Notes under the pieces: model-generated
What the model saw: only the letters and a program-made list of their open reading frames with translations
Databases searched by the model: none
What the model was told of the DNA's origin: nothing
Program-made: the position numbers and the translations under genes
Shown here: positions 38,667-46,805 of the stretch, piece by piece
Layout of the letters: every line of letters begins with the position of its first letter
How positions within the stretch are numbered: the stretch's first letter is position 1
Assembly: GCF_019430905.1 (NCBI RefSeq)
Contig: NZ_JAHYCA010000001.1
Span: 357,095-421,094 of the forward strand
Length of the DNA stretch: 64,000 nucleotides
DNA from: Billgrantia antri
GTDB taxonomy: Bacteria; Pseudomonadota; Gammaproteobacteria; Pseudomonadales; Halomonadaceae
Direction: 5' to 3'

Positions 38667-39593
38667 TCACGTCTCCTCGTCCATTTCCAGGATGCCGTCG
38701 TAGTAAGCAGGCACGCTGTAGCGCAGTCCGTGACGGGCGAAGATATCGGCGATCTCCCCCTCGCGCACCATGCGGTCGACGATCGCCTCGATCACATGCC
38801 CCAGCTCGCGATGGGTATGCTTGACCGCCATGCCGACATCCCAGCTCTGCTTCACCAGCCCAGGGAAGCCATTGGTGGCCGATCGGAAGGGCCGATCGGC
38901 GTGGCGCGCCAGCTGATGGTCGATCTCGGCGCGGGTGCTCATGACGGCATGCACGCGGCCCTCGAGCATGGCGTCGAAGGCACGTTCAACGTTGCGGAAA
39001 TGCTGCGTGCTGTCGCGCAGGGAACCGCCGAACGCTGAGCTGAGGTAGGTGTCGGGCAGCGTATCGATCTCCACGCCGATGGGGTGGTACTGGAATACCG
39101 CCATCGTCCTTACCGCGTCGAGGGCCTCGGCATCATGGGCGATCTGCCAGTGCTCCTGCTGATAGGGGCCGAACATCACCACCTGGTCGTTGACCACCTC
39201 GCCTGTGGAATCGCGCATGTAGGCAAAGCGGCGGTCGTAGGGCACCCGCAGCATGACGTCGGCGATACGCCGTTTCGCCAGGTAATGTCCCTTCCAGACG
39301 TTATTGCGCAGATCGTCTTCCAGGGTCTCGTCCGGAGTGATCCAGTGCACGCGGAACTCTACACCCAATTCTTCGGCGATACGTTGGCCGATCGCCACAT
39401 CGACGCCTGCAGGTTCGCCGTTCTCGAGGTAGGAGTAAGGGGGAAAGTCGCGATAGAGCCCGACATTGAGGTAGCCCGACTCGACGACGATATCGTAGGT
39501 CCGCTCCGGCGGGCGATCGAGGACAGCGTCGCTCGCCTGGGCGAGCGAACTCAGTGTCATCAGCAGCATTAACCACCAGTAAATCGCGTTCAT
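38667..39593 (-). CDS. XoxJ/MxaJ-like periplasmic binding protein
   Basis: A 308-aa solute-binding-protein fold of family 3 with a signal peptide (about 1-20). It has the domain pattern NVGLYRDFPPYSYLENGEPAGVDVAIGQRIAEELG typical of the quinoprotein-associated XoxJ/MxaJ group. XoxJ is thought to help load or activate the dehydrogenase rather than import a nutrient. GGGAGG precedes the start. It lies between pedF (43 bp upstream) and the SoxYZ-like gene (1 bp downstream), in one operon. Confidence 0.82.
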   Translation of the reverse strand: MNAIYWWLMLLMTLSSLAQASDAVLDRPPERTYDIVVESGYLNVGLYRDFPPYSYLENGEPAGVDVAIGQRIAEELGVEFRVHWITPDETLEDDLRNNVWKGHYLAKRRIADVMLRVPYDRRFAYMRDSTGEVVNDQVVMFGPYQQEHWQIAHDAEALDAVRTMAVFQYHPIGVEIDTLPDTYLSSAFGGSLRDSTQHFRNVERAFDAMLEGRVHAVMSTRAEIDHQLARHADRPFRSATNGFPGLVKQSWDVGMAVKHTHRELGHVIEAIVDRMVREGEIADIFARHGLRYSVPAYYDGILEMDEET

Positions 39594-39636
39594 GGCGCCT
39601 CCCTCATTGGCGAGAACACACGCCCCTTCCTAGCGC

Positions 39637-40074
39637 CTATTCCTTGACCGATTCGACGTAGGTCTTGATCGCCCAGATGGCGTTCTGATCGAGATTGTTC
39701 TTGAACGAAGGCATCCCCTTGTCGGTACCGTTACGCACGCGCCCGATGAAGTACTCATCGTCCCACTCCTCGAGTTCACGCAGATCGGGCGTCAACCCGC
39801 CAGACATTGCCTGGATGCCGTGGCAGACGGCACAATTGCCGGCATAGCCGCTCTCCCCGACCCTGACCGCTTCGTCATAAAACTCGCCATGCTCGTTGCC
39901 GGGCCGGAAGGGGTTCTGGCTCAGCGGCTCCGCCCCCAGTTCAGGCAAGCTGCCGGTATCGACCTCCTGCGGTGTCACGTCGCCGTGCCCCATGGCGACG
40001 ACCGACAGGCTGTAGAACCCGAGCGCAATGCCGGTTCGAGTAATGCGGTTTCTGAGCAGGCTAGTGGCTTTCAT
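39637..40074 (-). CDS. pedF: cytochrome c550, PedF type
   Basis: A 145-aa class I cytochrome c with a signal peptide (about 1-29). The haem site is C81-A-V-C84-H85, and the likely axial Met is in KGMPSF. It matches the PedF group of cytochromes that take electrons from PQQ alcohol dehydrogenases. GGAGG lies 8 nt before the start. It is the first gene of a four-gene operon (pedF, XoxJ-like, SoxYZ-like, metallohydrolase). Its upstream region carries two regulatory-looking elements at 40177-40216. Confidence 0.88.
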   Translation of the reverse strand: MKATSLLRNRITRTGIALGFYSLSVVAMGHGDVTPQEVDTGSLPELGAEPLSQNPFRPGNEHGEFYDEAVRVGESGYAGNCAVCHGIQAMSGGLTPDLRELEEWDDEYFIGRVRNGTDKGMPSFKNNLDQNAIWAIKTYVESVKE

Positions 40075-40176
40075 TTCGGTCGCCTCCGGCTTGGAATTGT
40101 TGAACGCTTGGGGTCGCCTTTTCGCTGCGAGCTTGGCGAGTCTGATCCAAGTCTAGGAAGCCGCCTCGACCCGAGG

Positions 40177-40216
40177 AATGGCACTTTCGGCCGCGAAAAC
40201 CACTTCCTTGGTAGTA
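40177..40216. promoter_or_regulatory. compound control element between pedF and the PedA-like gene
   Basis: AATGGCACTTTCGGCCGCGA (40177-40196) is followed by CCTTGGTAGTA (40206-40216). The first part recurs, with one base missing, before pqqA2 (48463-48481). The second recurs before exaA and the FIST gene. The site lies between divergent genes and may serve both. The rest of the 267-bp spacer shows no gene. Confidence 0.55.
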
Positions 40217-40341
40217 GCCATCCCCCTCTGAGACCTAGGGCATAGTGCTTTGGTACCGCCTCATTGCGACCATGGAAATATTCTTCCCCCTGCCCGGCTT
40301 GCCTAAGGTCAGGGGGATGGAATTCCACCGGGGAGCGGCCC

Positions 40342-41511
40342 ATGTCCAACCACGCCAAGCGACTCGCCCTTGCCCTCATCTGCTGGCTGGCCCTGCCCGG
40401 TGCGGCCACGGCCCTGGATGTACGCATCGGCTATGTGCAATGGGTTCCGGACGCCGGCCCCGTGCTGTCCAACGTAACCCCCGAGCCCGAGGATGCCGGC
40501 CTGCGCGGCGCCGAGCTCGCCATCGACGACAACAATGCCAGTGGGCGCTTTCTCGACCAGCACTACGTCCTGGAGTCGCACATGGCCGAGAGCGAGGAGC
40601 AGGCGCACGCCGCCTTCGAGCGGATGCTCGAGTCGGGAATCGAGCTGTTCGTGCTGCGGGTACCTGCCGAGACGCTGCTTGCCATGGCCGACACGGCCGC
40701 CGAGCGGGCGCTGCTCTTCAACGCCGGTGCCAAGGAGGACACCCTGCGTACCGGCGATTGCCGCGCCAACATGCTGCACACCCAAACGAGCTTCGCCATG
40801 CTCACCGACGCCCTCGCCCAGTGGCTCAACCTGCGGCGCTGGCAGCAGGCGTTTCTCATTACCGGGCCGACCGATGACGACCGCGCCTGGGCGGATGCCT
40901 TTCGCCGTTCGGCGGCACGCTTCGGCGTCGAACTCGTCGCCGACAAGACCTGGACCTTCGACGCCGACCTGCGGCGCACGGCATCGCGCGAGCTGCCGCT
41001 GTTCACCCAGGCGAGTGACTACGACGTGGTGGTCGTCGCCGATACACGCGGCGATTTCGGCGAGTACGTACCCTTCAACACCTGGCTGCCACGCCCCGTG
41101 GTGGGCACACAGGGCATGATGCCGGTGGCCTGGCACCGGGTGGTGGAGAGCTGGGGTGCCGCCCAGCTGCAGAACCGCTTTCGCGAACTGGCCGGGCGCG
41201 ACATGAACGGTGACGACTATGCCGCCTGGGCGGGTGTGCGCTCGGTGGGCACGGCGGTCACCGAACTCGGCGTAGCCGAGCACGGGACACTCCGCGACGC
41301 CATCCTCTCCGAGGATTTCCAGCTGGCCGCCTTCAAGGGTCGCCGCCTTGGCTATCGCCCATGGAACGGCCAGCTGCGTCAGCCGATTACGCTGGTTCAT
41401 CCGCAGGGCCTGGTGATTACCGCTCCCATCGAGGGCTTTCTGCACCCGGTCACCGATCTCGACTCCCTGGGCTACGACGCTGCCGAGAGCGACTGTCGCA
41501 TCCACCCTTGA
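40342..41511 (+). CDS. PQQ-system ABC transporter substrate-binding protein
   Basis: A 389-aa exported protein with a signal peptide (about 1-24, PGAATALD) and a Leu/Ile/Val-binding-protein-like fold. It fits the substrate-binding family specific to PQQ-dependent alcohol dehydrogenase loci. The start at 40342 has GGGGAG upstream; the frame is open to 40264. It heads a four-gene set (binding protein, propeller, ATPase, permease) equivalent to pedA1A2BC of Pseudomonas putida, reported to be needed for growth at low lanthanide. A lanthanide link suits the DYD motif of the dehydrogenase here. Confidence 0.8.
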   Translation: MSNHAKRLALALICWLALPGAATALDVRIGYVQWVPDAGPVLSNVTPEPEDAGLRGAELAIDDNNASGRFLDQHYVLESHMAESEEQAHAAFERMLESGIELFVLRVPAETLLAMADTAAERALLFNAGAKEDTLRTGDCRANMLHTQTSFAMLTDALAQWLNLRRWQQAFLITGPTDDDRAWADAFRRSAARFGVELVADKTWTFDADLRRTASRELPLFTQASDYDVVVVADTRGDFGEYVPFNTWLPRPVVGTQGMMPVAWHRVVESWGAAQLQNRFRELAGRDMNGDDYAAWAGVRSVGTAVTELGVAEHGTLRDAILSEDFQLAAFKGRRLGYRPWNGQLRQPITLVHPQGLVITAPIEGFLHPVTDLDSLGYDAAESDCRIHP

Positions 41512-41586
41512 GAGCGGCGCCCCTGCCCCGAATCTGGTCGGGACGACGTTAGACGCTAGCCACAATGAACAACAAGGAAACCGACG

Positions 41587-42555
41587 ATGAAGACTCTGCT
41601 TCGCACCGCCCTGGCCTCGACGCTGTTGGTCCTCGCCTCCCCCGCCCTGGCCGGACTGGCTTACGTCTCCAACGAGAAGGACAACAGCATCTCGGTGATC
41701 GATACCGAATCGCTCGAGGTGGTCGAGACGATACCGGTCGGCAAGCGCCCTCGCGGCATCCTGCTCTCTCAGGACCATACCAAGCTCTATATCTGTGCCA
41801 GCGACGACGACACCGTGCAGATCCTCGATCTCGAGACCCACGAGATCATCGACACCCTGCCCTCGGGTGAGGATCCCGAGCAGTTTGCGCTGCACCCCAA
41901 CGACCGCTGGCTGTTCATCGCCAACGAGGACGACGCCATCGTCACCGTGGTCGACGTGCCGACCAAGGAGGTGCTGGCCCAGATCGATGTCGGCATCGAG
42001 CCGGAGGGCATGGCGGTCAGCCCCGACGGCCGCTGGGCGGTGAATACCAGCGAGACCACCAGCATGCTGCACTGGATCGACACCGAGGACTTCACGATCA
42101 AGAAGAACATGGTGGTCGGCCAGCGCCCCCGTCACGTGGAATTCAGCGACGACGGCAAGGTGGCCTGGGCCTCGGCCGAGATCGGCGGCACGGTCCATGT
42201 GATCGACGTGGAAGCGCTGGAAGAGATCGCCACGCTCGACTTCGCCATTCGTGGCGTCAACCAGGACAAGGTGCAGCCGGTGGGCGTCGCGCTCACCTCC
42301 GATGGCCGCTACGCCTTCGTCGCGCTTGGCCCTGCCAACCACGTCGCGGTGGTCGATGCTCAGACTCTTGAGGTACTCGACTATCTGCTGGTGGGGCGTC
42401 GCGTCTGGCAGCTCGCCTTCAATGAGGACGAGAGCCTGCTCTTCACCACCAACGGCATCAGCGGCGACGTCTCGGTGATCGATGTCGAGCAGTTGGCCGT
42501 GACGCGCTCCATCGAGGTTGGCCGCTACCCCTGGGGCGTGGTCGTCACGCCATGA
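41587..42555 (+). CDS. YVTN-type beta-propeller protein of the PQQ ABC system
   Basis: A 322-aa exported protein with a signal peptide (about 1-21) and about seven YVTN-type repeats, e.g. YVSNEKDNSISVIDTESLEVVETIPVGKRPRG and FIANEDDAIVTVVDVPTKEVLAQIDVG. It fits the propeller family associated with PQQ-dependent catabolism. It presumably binds a ligand or partner in the periplasm. It overlaps the ATPase gene by four bases. It is equivalent in position to one of the PedA proteins of P. putida. Confidence 0.85.
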   Translation: MKTLLRTALASTLLVLASPALAGLAYVSNEKDNSISVIDTESLEVVETIPVGKRPRGILLSQDHTKLYICASDDDTVQILDLETHEIIDTLPSGEDPEQFALHPNDRWLFIANEDDAIVTVVDVPTKEVLAQIDVGIEPEGMAVSPDGRWAVNTSETTSMLHWIDTEDFTIKKNMVVGQRPRHVEFSDDGKVAWASAEIGGTVHVIDVEALEEIATLDFAIRGVNQDKVQPVGVALTSDGRYAFVALGPANHVAVVDAQTLEVLDYLLVGRRVWQLAFNEDESLLFTTNGISGDVSVIDVEQLAVTRSIEVGRYPWGVVVTP

Positions 42556-43328
42556 ACACGTCTATCCAGGCCCCTCATGCACCGATGCTCGAGATCGACG
42601 AGGTCGAGCACCGCTACGGAGCCCGCTGCGCCCTCGCCGGGGTGAGCTTTGCCCTGGCTCGCGGTGGCTTTCACGCCCTGCTCGGACCCAACGGGGCCGG
42701 CAAGAGTACGCTGATCGGGCTGATGACCGGCCTGCTGCGCGGTCAGGCCGGCGAGATTCGCATCGACGGCCATTCGCTGAATCGTGATCCTCGCCGGGTA
42801 CGGCGTCAGTTGGGCGTGGTGTTTCAGCAGCCGACGCTGGATCTCGACCTCAGCGTACGCCAGAACCTGCTCTATCACGCCTCGCTGCATGGGCTGGGGC
42901 GGCGACTCGCACGCCAGCGCTGCGACCGCGAACTGGCGCGCCAGGGGCTCGAGGCGCGCGCCGGCGAGCGGGTGCGCCAGCTCAACGGCGGTCACCGACG
43001 CCGGCTCGAAATCGCCCGGGCCCTGCTCCACGAGCCTGCGCTGCTGGTGCTCGACGAAGCCAGCGTCGGACTGGACGCCGCCAGCCGTCAGGCGCTCAAC
43101 GAGCATGTGCGCGCACTGTGCCGCGAGCGCGGCATGACGGTACTGTGGACGACCCACCTGCTCGACGAGATCGCCCCCGACGACAACGTGGTGATGCTGT
43201 GCGCCGGCAGCGTGGTGGCCTCCGGCCGCGCCGACGCGCTGTGCCGCCGCACCGAAAGCCGCACCCTGCAGGACGCCTTCCGTCGCCTGACGACCCTGCA
43301 GGACATCCCCGCAGAGGAGCGCTGCTGA
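42552..43328 (+). CDS. pedB: ABC ATPase of the PQQ alcohol system
   Basis: A 258-aa ABC ATPase. Walker A is GPNGAGKST, Walker B LLVLDEA and the H-loop TTHLL. The signature is altered from LSGGQ to LNGGHRRRLEIARA, and the Walker B glutamate is followed by ASVGLD; such changes are usual in this PQQ-associated subfamily as I recall it. It overlaps its neighbours on both sides. It works with the permease that follows. Confidence 0.85.
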   Translation: MNTSIQAPHAPMLEIDEVEHRYGARCALAGVSFALARGGFHALLGPNGAGKSTLIGLMTGLLRGQAGEIRIDGHSLNRDPRRVRRQLGVVFQQPTLDLDLSVRQNLLYHASLHGLGRRLARQRCDRELARQGLEARAGERVRQLNGGHRRRLEIARALLHEPALLVLDEASVGLDAASRQALNEHVRALCRERGMTVLWTTHLLDEIAPDDNVVMLCAGSVVASGRADALCRRTESRTLQDAFRRLTTLQDIPAEERC

Positions 43329-44125
43329 TGCTTGCCGCCTACTGGCACTGCTTCCTCGGCGTCGGCGGCCGCGAGTGGCGCCGCTTCGTCCAGCAGCGCA
43401 CGCGCTTCTTCAGCGCTCTGGTGCGTCCCTTGCTGTGGCTGGTGGTGTTCGCCGCCGGCTTCCGCGCCGTATTGGGCATCTCGATCATGGAGCCCTACGG
43501 CACCTATATCGTCTATGAGGTCTACATCACCCCCGGGCTGTGCTGCATGATCCTGCTGTTCAACGGCATGCAGGGCTCGCTGTCGATGGTCTACGACCGC
43601 GAGATGGGCAGCATGAAGGTGCTCTTGATGAGCCCGCTGTCGCGGCCCTTCCTGCTGCTGTGCAAGGTGCTGGCGATCTCGCTGGTGTCGCTGGTCCAGG
43701 TCTACGCCTTTCTCGCCATCGCCTGGGGCTATGGCATCCGCCCGCCGCTGGTCGGCCTGGCCACGGCGATGCCGGCGCTGCTACTGGTGGCGATGATGCT
43801 CGGCAGCCTGGGCCTGGTACTGGCCAACGCCGTGCGCCAGCTGGAGAACTTCGCCGGGGTGATGAACTTCGTGATCTTCCCGCTGTTCTTTCTCTCCTCG
43901 GCGCTCTATCCGCTATGGAAGATGCAGGAGGCAGGCCCTTGGCTCTATTGGCTGTGCGCCAACAACCCCTTCACCCATGGCGTGGAGCTGGTGCGCTTCG
44001 CCCTCTACGGTAGGCTGGCGCTCGAGCCGCTGCTGTGGTGCCTGGGGCTAACGGTGCTGTTCGCCAGCGTCGCGGTATTCACCTTCAACCTGCAGCGCGG
44101 TCAGGGCCTGGCACGTCCGGGTTAA
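43328..44125 (+). CDS. pedC: ABC-2 type permease PedC
   Basis: A 265-aa ABC-2 membrane protein with about six helices. The start ATG 43328 overlaps the TGA of the ATPase gene by one base (TGATG). It matches the PedC family found in phenylethanol/ethanol quinoprotein loci. Typical ABC-2 stretches are GMQGSLSMVYDREMGSMKVLLMSPLSRPFLLLCKV and MNFVIFPLFFLSSALYPL. ABC-2 permeases usually export, so whether the system imports a metal or exports a chelator or another molecule is open. Its end overlaps the opposite-strand gene by four bases. Confidence 0.87.
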   Translation: MLAAYWHCFLGVGGREWRRFVQQRTRFFSALVRPLLWLVVFAAGFRAVLGISIMEPYGTYIVYEVYITPGLCCMILLFNGMQGSLSMVYDREMGSMKVLLMSPLSRPFLLLCKVLAISLVSLVQVYAFLAIAWGYGIRPPLVGLATAMPALLLVAMMLGSLGLVLANAVRQLENFAGVMNFVIFPLFFLSSALYPLWKMQEAGPWLYWLCANNPFTHGVELVRFALYGRLALEPLLWCLGLTVLFASVAVFTFNLQRGQGLARPG

Positions 44126-45069
44126 GCGCGCCCAGGGGCGGCATTGCCCAGAGCACGAGCGACCCATGGCCCCTCATAGACCAGCGCATCATGCAGTTGT
44201 ACCAGCATAGCGCCGGCATCCAGACGCGCCGTGACGTGCTCGGCCGTGGCGATACCGCCCACCGAGATCAGCGGCAACCGGCCGTCCAGCAACTCAGCGG
44301 CCTGGGCCACCTGATGGCACGCTTGGCGCTGTCGCTCCGGCAGGCGCCAGTCGGCATAGCGCTGCAGCGTCGCCGGCGGCCCGGCATCGCATGCCAGGAT
44401 CAGCCCCTCGAAGCCCAGCGCTTCCAGGTGTTTCACGATGGGCGGCGGTGCCGTCGCTTCACGCTCCATGCGCAGCTTTATCGCCAGCGGTACCCAGTTG
44501 CCGCTGCAGTCCGCCAGCCGCCGCTGCTGCCCTTTCAGCGAACCCAGCAGCCGCTGCAGCTCGCCCAGTCGGGAGGGGCACAGCAATGCCGCGGCCTGGG
44601 GACTGCCGAGATTGACGGCGACATAGTCGGCGTGACGCCATGCCTCGCGCAGGCCGGCCAGCAGGTCGTCGAGCGCGTGAGTCGTCGATGTGCGTGGCCC
44701 CAGGCCGACGTTGATGCCCAGGACGGCGTCGCCCGCCGACGGGGGATGGCACAAAGCGGCTCCCGCATGCGGCGACCACGAGCCGATCTCGATACAGCCG
44801 AAGCCCAGCGCCGCCGCCCGGCGTCCCAGCCGCCCCCGGCGGTCGAAGCCGGCGGCGATACCCAACGGATTGGGAAACGCCAAGCCCATGGCCTTTACCG
44901 GCGCCGGCGGATCGCCATCGCCGCCAGCGGGCCGGCCCGCTCGCACGGGCGGGCTGCCCAGGCGAGCGGCCCAATGCACACGCGCCTGAGCGATGCCGCG
45001 GCCCAGGCGCGGCGCTTGCCGCATCAGCGCGGCCATCAGCCACCGGGGCAGGTCACGATCGCGAGGCAA
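44122..45069 (-). CDS. divergent dihydroorotate-dehydrogenase-like flavoprotein
   Basis: A 315-aa TIM-barrel protein related to class 2 PyrD. Conserved parts are NPLGIAAGFDRRG, ALGFGCIEIGSWSP, LGINVGLG, DYVAVNLGSPQ and the FMN-phosphate region PLISVGGIATAEH. The PyrD loop with RMGFNN, needed for orotate binding, is missing, and SSPNTPGLR is reduced to GSPQ. So orotate synthesis is unlikely and another flavin-dependent reaction is probable. The start is TTG 45069 or ATG 45036; neither has a strong ribosome site. It follows the SerC-type gene by 5 bp and is the last gene of the second pqq operon. Confidence 0.7.
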   Translation of the reverse strand: MPRDRDLPRWLMAALMRQAPRLGRGIAQARVHWAARLGSPPVRAGRPAGGDGDPPAPVKAMGLAFPNPLGIAAGFDRRGRLGRRAAALGFGCIEIGSWSPHAGAALCHPPSAGDAVLGINVGLGPRTSTTHALDDLLAGLREAWRHADYVAVNLGSPQAAALLCPSRLGELQRLLGSLKGQQRRLADCSGNWVPLAIKLRMEREATAPPPIVKHLEALGFEGLILACDAGPPATLQRYADWRLPERQRQACHQVAQAAELLDGRLPLISVGGIATAEHVTARLDAGAMLVQLHDALVYEGPWVARALGNAAPGRA

Positions 45070-45074
45070 GGCGG

Positions 45075-46184
45075 CTAACCGCAGCGCCTTCGCGCACGTC
45101 CATGGCGTGCGGCGAAGGTCTCCATGAAGGCGATCAGCGCATCGACACCCGCTTCGGACATGGCGTTGTAGAGGCTGGCGCGCAGACCGCCCACGGCGGG
45201 GTGGCCCTGCAGGTTGAGCAGGCCCTGGCAGCGCGCCTGCTCGACGAACTCAGCGGTCAGTGTCGGCACGGCAAGGTGGAAGCAGACGTTCATGCGTGAG
45301 CGATCGGCCACCTGCCGGTCGCAGGCGTAGAAGTCGCTGGCATCGATGTAGCTATAAAGCGCCTCGCTCTTGCGCCGATTGCGTGCGGCCATCGCCTTCA
45401 GCCCACCTTGCGAGCGCAGCCAGCGAAAGACCAGCCCGGCCAGGTAGATCGCCTGGATCGGCGGCGTATTGAAGCGGTTGTCGCTGTCGATTTGGACGCG
45501 ATAGCTGAGCGCGGCGGGACACGCCGGCCATGCCGTTTGCAGCAGATCGTCGCGGATGATGACGAGGGTCAGCCCCGCCGGCCCGACGTTCTTCTGAGCG
45601 CCGGCATAGATCACACCGAAGCGCTCGACATCAAGTGGGCGGGAGAGGAAGTCGGAGGTCATGTCGGCCACCAGCGGCACGCCCCGCGTGTCGGGCAGGC
45701 GGTGGTAGGCCAGTCCATCGGCGGTCTCGTTGCTGGTGATGTGGCAATACCCTGCCTGGGGGTCGAGCTGCCAGTACCGGCGGCACGGCAGCCGGCTATA
45801 GCCGTGCTGGGCGCCGCTGGCGGCCACGTTGACCGACACGTAGCGCCGGGCCTCGGCGATCGCCTTGCGCGACCAGTGGCCCGTATCGACGTAGTCCGCG
45901 CGGCCGTCCGGCGGGAGCAGGTTCATCGGCAACAGCGAGAACTGGGTCGACGCCCCGCCGGGCAGGAACAGCACATGGTAGTGCGGGGGTAGCTCGAGCA
46001 GCTCACGCAGGTCGCGCCGTGCCTGGTCAGCGATATTCTGAAACTCAGCTCCCGTGAACGGCATCTCGAGTATCGACATGCCGCTGCGGCGGCAGTCGAG
46101 CAGCTCCCGCTGGGCCTCGAGCAGCACCTCCCGCGGCATCACGCCGGGGCCCGCAGCGAAATTGTAGACCGATGAGGCGTGCAT
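45075..46184 (-). CDS. serC: SerC-type phosphoserine aminotransferase
   Basis: A 369-aa class V aminotransferase with the SerC pattern: YNFAAGPGVMPREVLLEAQREL at the start, FLPGGASTQFSLLPMNLL, and the PLP lysine in YAGAQKNVGPAGLTLVII. SerC makes phosphoserine and acts in pyridoxine synthesis. In gammaproteobacteria serC normally sits with gyrA, pheA or aroA; here it lies in a pqq-type operon, 10 bp after a membrane-protein gene, so it may be a paralogue with another amine acceptor. Whether a second serC exists elsewhere cannot be seen. The start at 46184 is preferred over an upstream in-frame start. Confidence 0.82.
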   Translation of the reverse strand: MHASSVYNFAAGPGVMPREVLLEAQRELLDCRRSGMSILEMPFTGAEFQNIADQARRDLRELLELPPHYHVLFLPGGASTQFSLLPMNLLPPDGRADYVDTGHWSRKAIAEARRYVSVNVAASGAQHGYSRLPCRRYWQLDPQAGYCHITSNETADGLAYHRLPDTRGVPLVADMTSDFLSRPLDVERFGVIYAGAQKNVGPAGLTLVIIRDDLLQTAWPACPAALSYRVQIDSDNRFNTPPIQAIYLAGLVFRWLRSQGGLKAMAARNRRKSEALYSYIDASDFYACDRQVADRSRMNVCFHLAVPTLTAEFVEQARCQGLLNLQGHPAVGGLRASLYNAMSEAGVDALIAFMETFAARHGRARRRCG

Positions 46185-46194
46185 CGCGGCGCGC

Positions 46195-46698
46195 CTAGAA
46201 GAACTGCAGGCCATGCCCACTGGCCAGCATCAGGAACAGCAGCGGCATCGACAGAATGGTGTTGGTCCGCGACGACAGGAAAGTGATGCGCGAACAGCGC
46301 ACCCGTTCTTCCATCGGCGCGGGCACGAAGCCAAGTACCTTCTTCTGGTGCGGCCAAAGCACCAGCCACAGGTTGAGCAGCATCAGCGTGCCGATCCAGG
46401 CGCCCATGCCGATCACCGCCAGCGGCCCCTGCAGCAGCAGCGCGTCCGGCAGCCAGCCGCGATACCACAGCATGCCCATCCCAGTGGCCCAGACCACGAT
46501 CGAGGCATAGCGGAAGGTACCGTGCTCGCGCTGCATCCGCGCTTCCAGGTCGGCGCTGCGTGATGGCTCGTCGTGCTCCATACCGAGCGGCCTGAAGGTC
46601 GGCTGCTTTACCACGTTGGCGTAGTTGTGTCCGATCCAGACGAGGGCGAACAGCAGGTGCAGCCAGCGCAGTATAAAGTCAAGAATCGAAGCGAGCAT
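46195..46698 (-). CDS. membrane protein like the PuuD/urate oxidase membrane domain
   Basis: A 167-aa protein with four or five helices. FILRWLHLLFALVWIGHNY at the start, the central LNLWLVLWPHQKKVLG and the end SRTNTILSMPLLFLMLASGHG resemble, from memory, the membrane domain of PuuD-type urate hydroxylases; the cytochrome c domain of PuuD is absent. Conserved His residues could bind haem. CAGGAG lies just before the start at 46698. It lies between the microprotein gene (14 bp upstream) and serC. The function is unknown; an electron-transfer or oxidase role is possible. Confidence 0.65.
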   Translation of the reverse strand: MLASILDFILRWLHLLFALVWIGHNYANVVKQPTFRPLGMEHDEPSRSADLEARMQREHGTFRYASIVVWATGMGMLWYRGWLPDALLLQGPLAVIGMGAWIGTLMLLNLWLVLWPHQKKVLGFVPAPMEERVRCSRITFLSSRTNTILSMPLLFLMLASGHGLQFF

Positions 46699-46712
46699 GA
46701 CGGGCTCCTGGA

Positions 46713-46805
46713 CTAGACCATCGTGCGCAGCAGCAGATACAGCGCGGCTGTCAGCGTGATGCCGGCGGACAGCGTGCCGGCCAGCGAATCGTGGGGCAGC
46801 CTCAT
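46713..46805 (-). CDS. 30-aa single-helix membrane microprotein
   Basis: A short reading frame whose ATG overlaps the TGA of pqqE2 (ATGA), starting MRLPHDSLAGTL and ending LLLRTMV before TAG. Residues about 8-26 form one hydrophobic helix. The overlap, the exact fit between two genes and the hydrophobic composition argue that it is translated. It may be a subunit of the PuuD-like membrane protein that follows, as small subunits are common in respiratory oxidases; this is inference. Confidence 0.55.
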   Translation of the reverse strand: MRLPHDSLAGTLSAGITLTAALYLLLRTMV

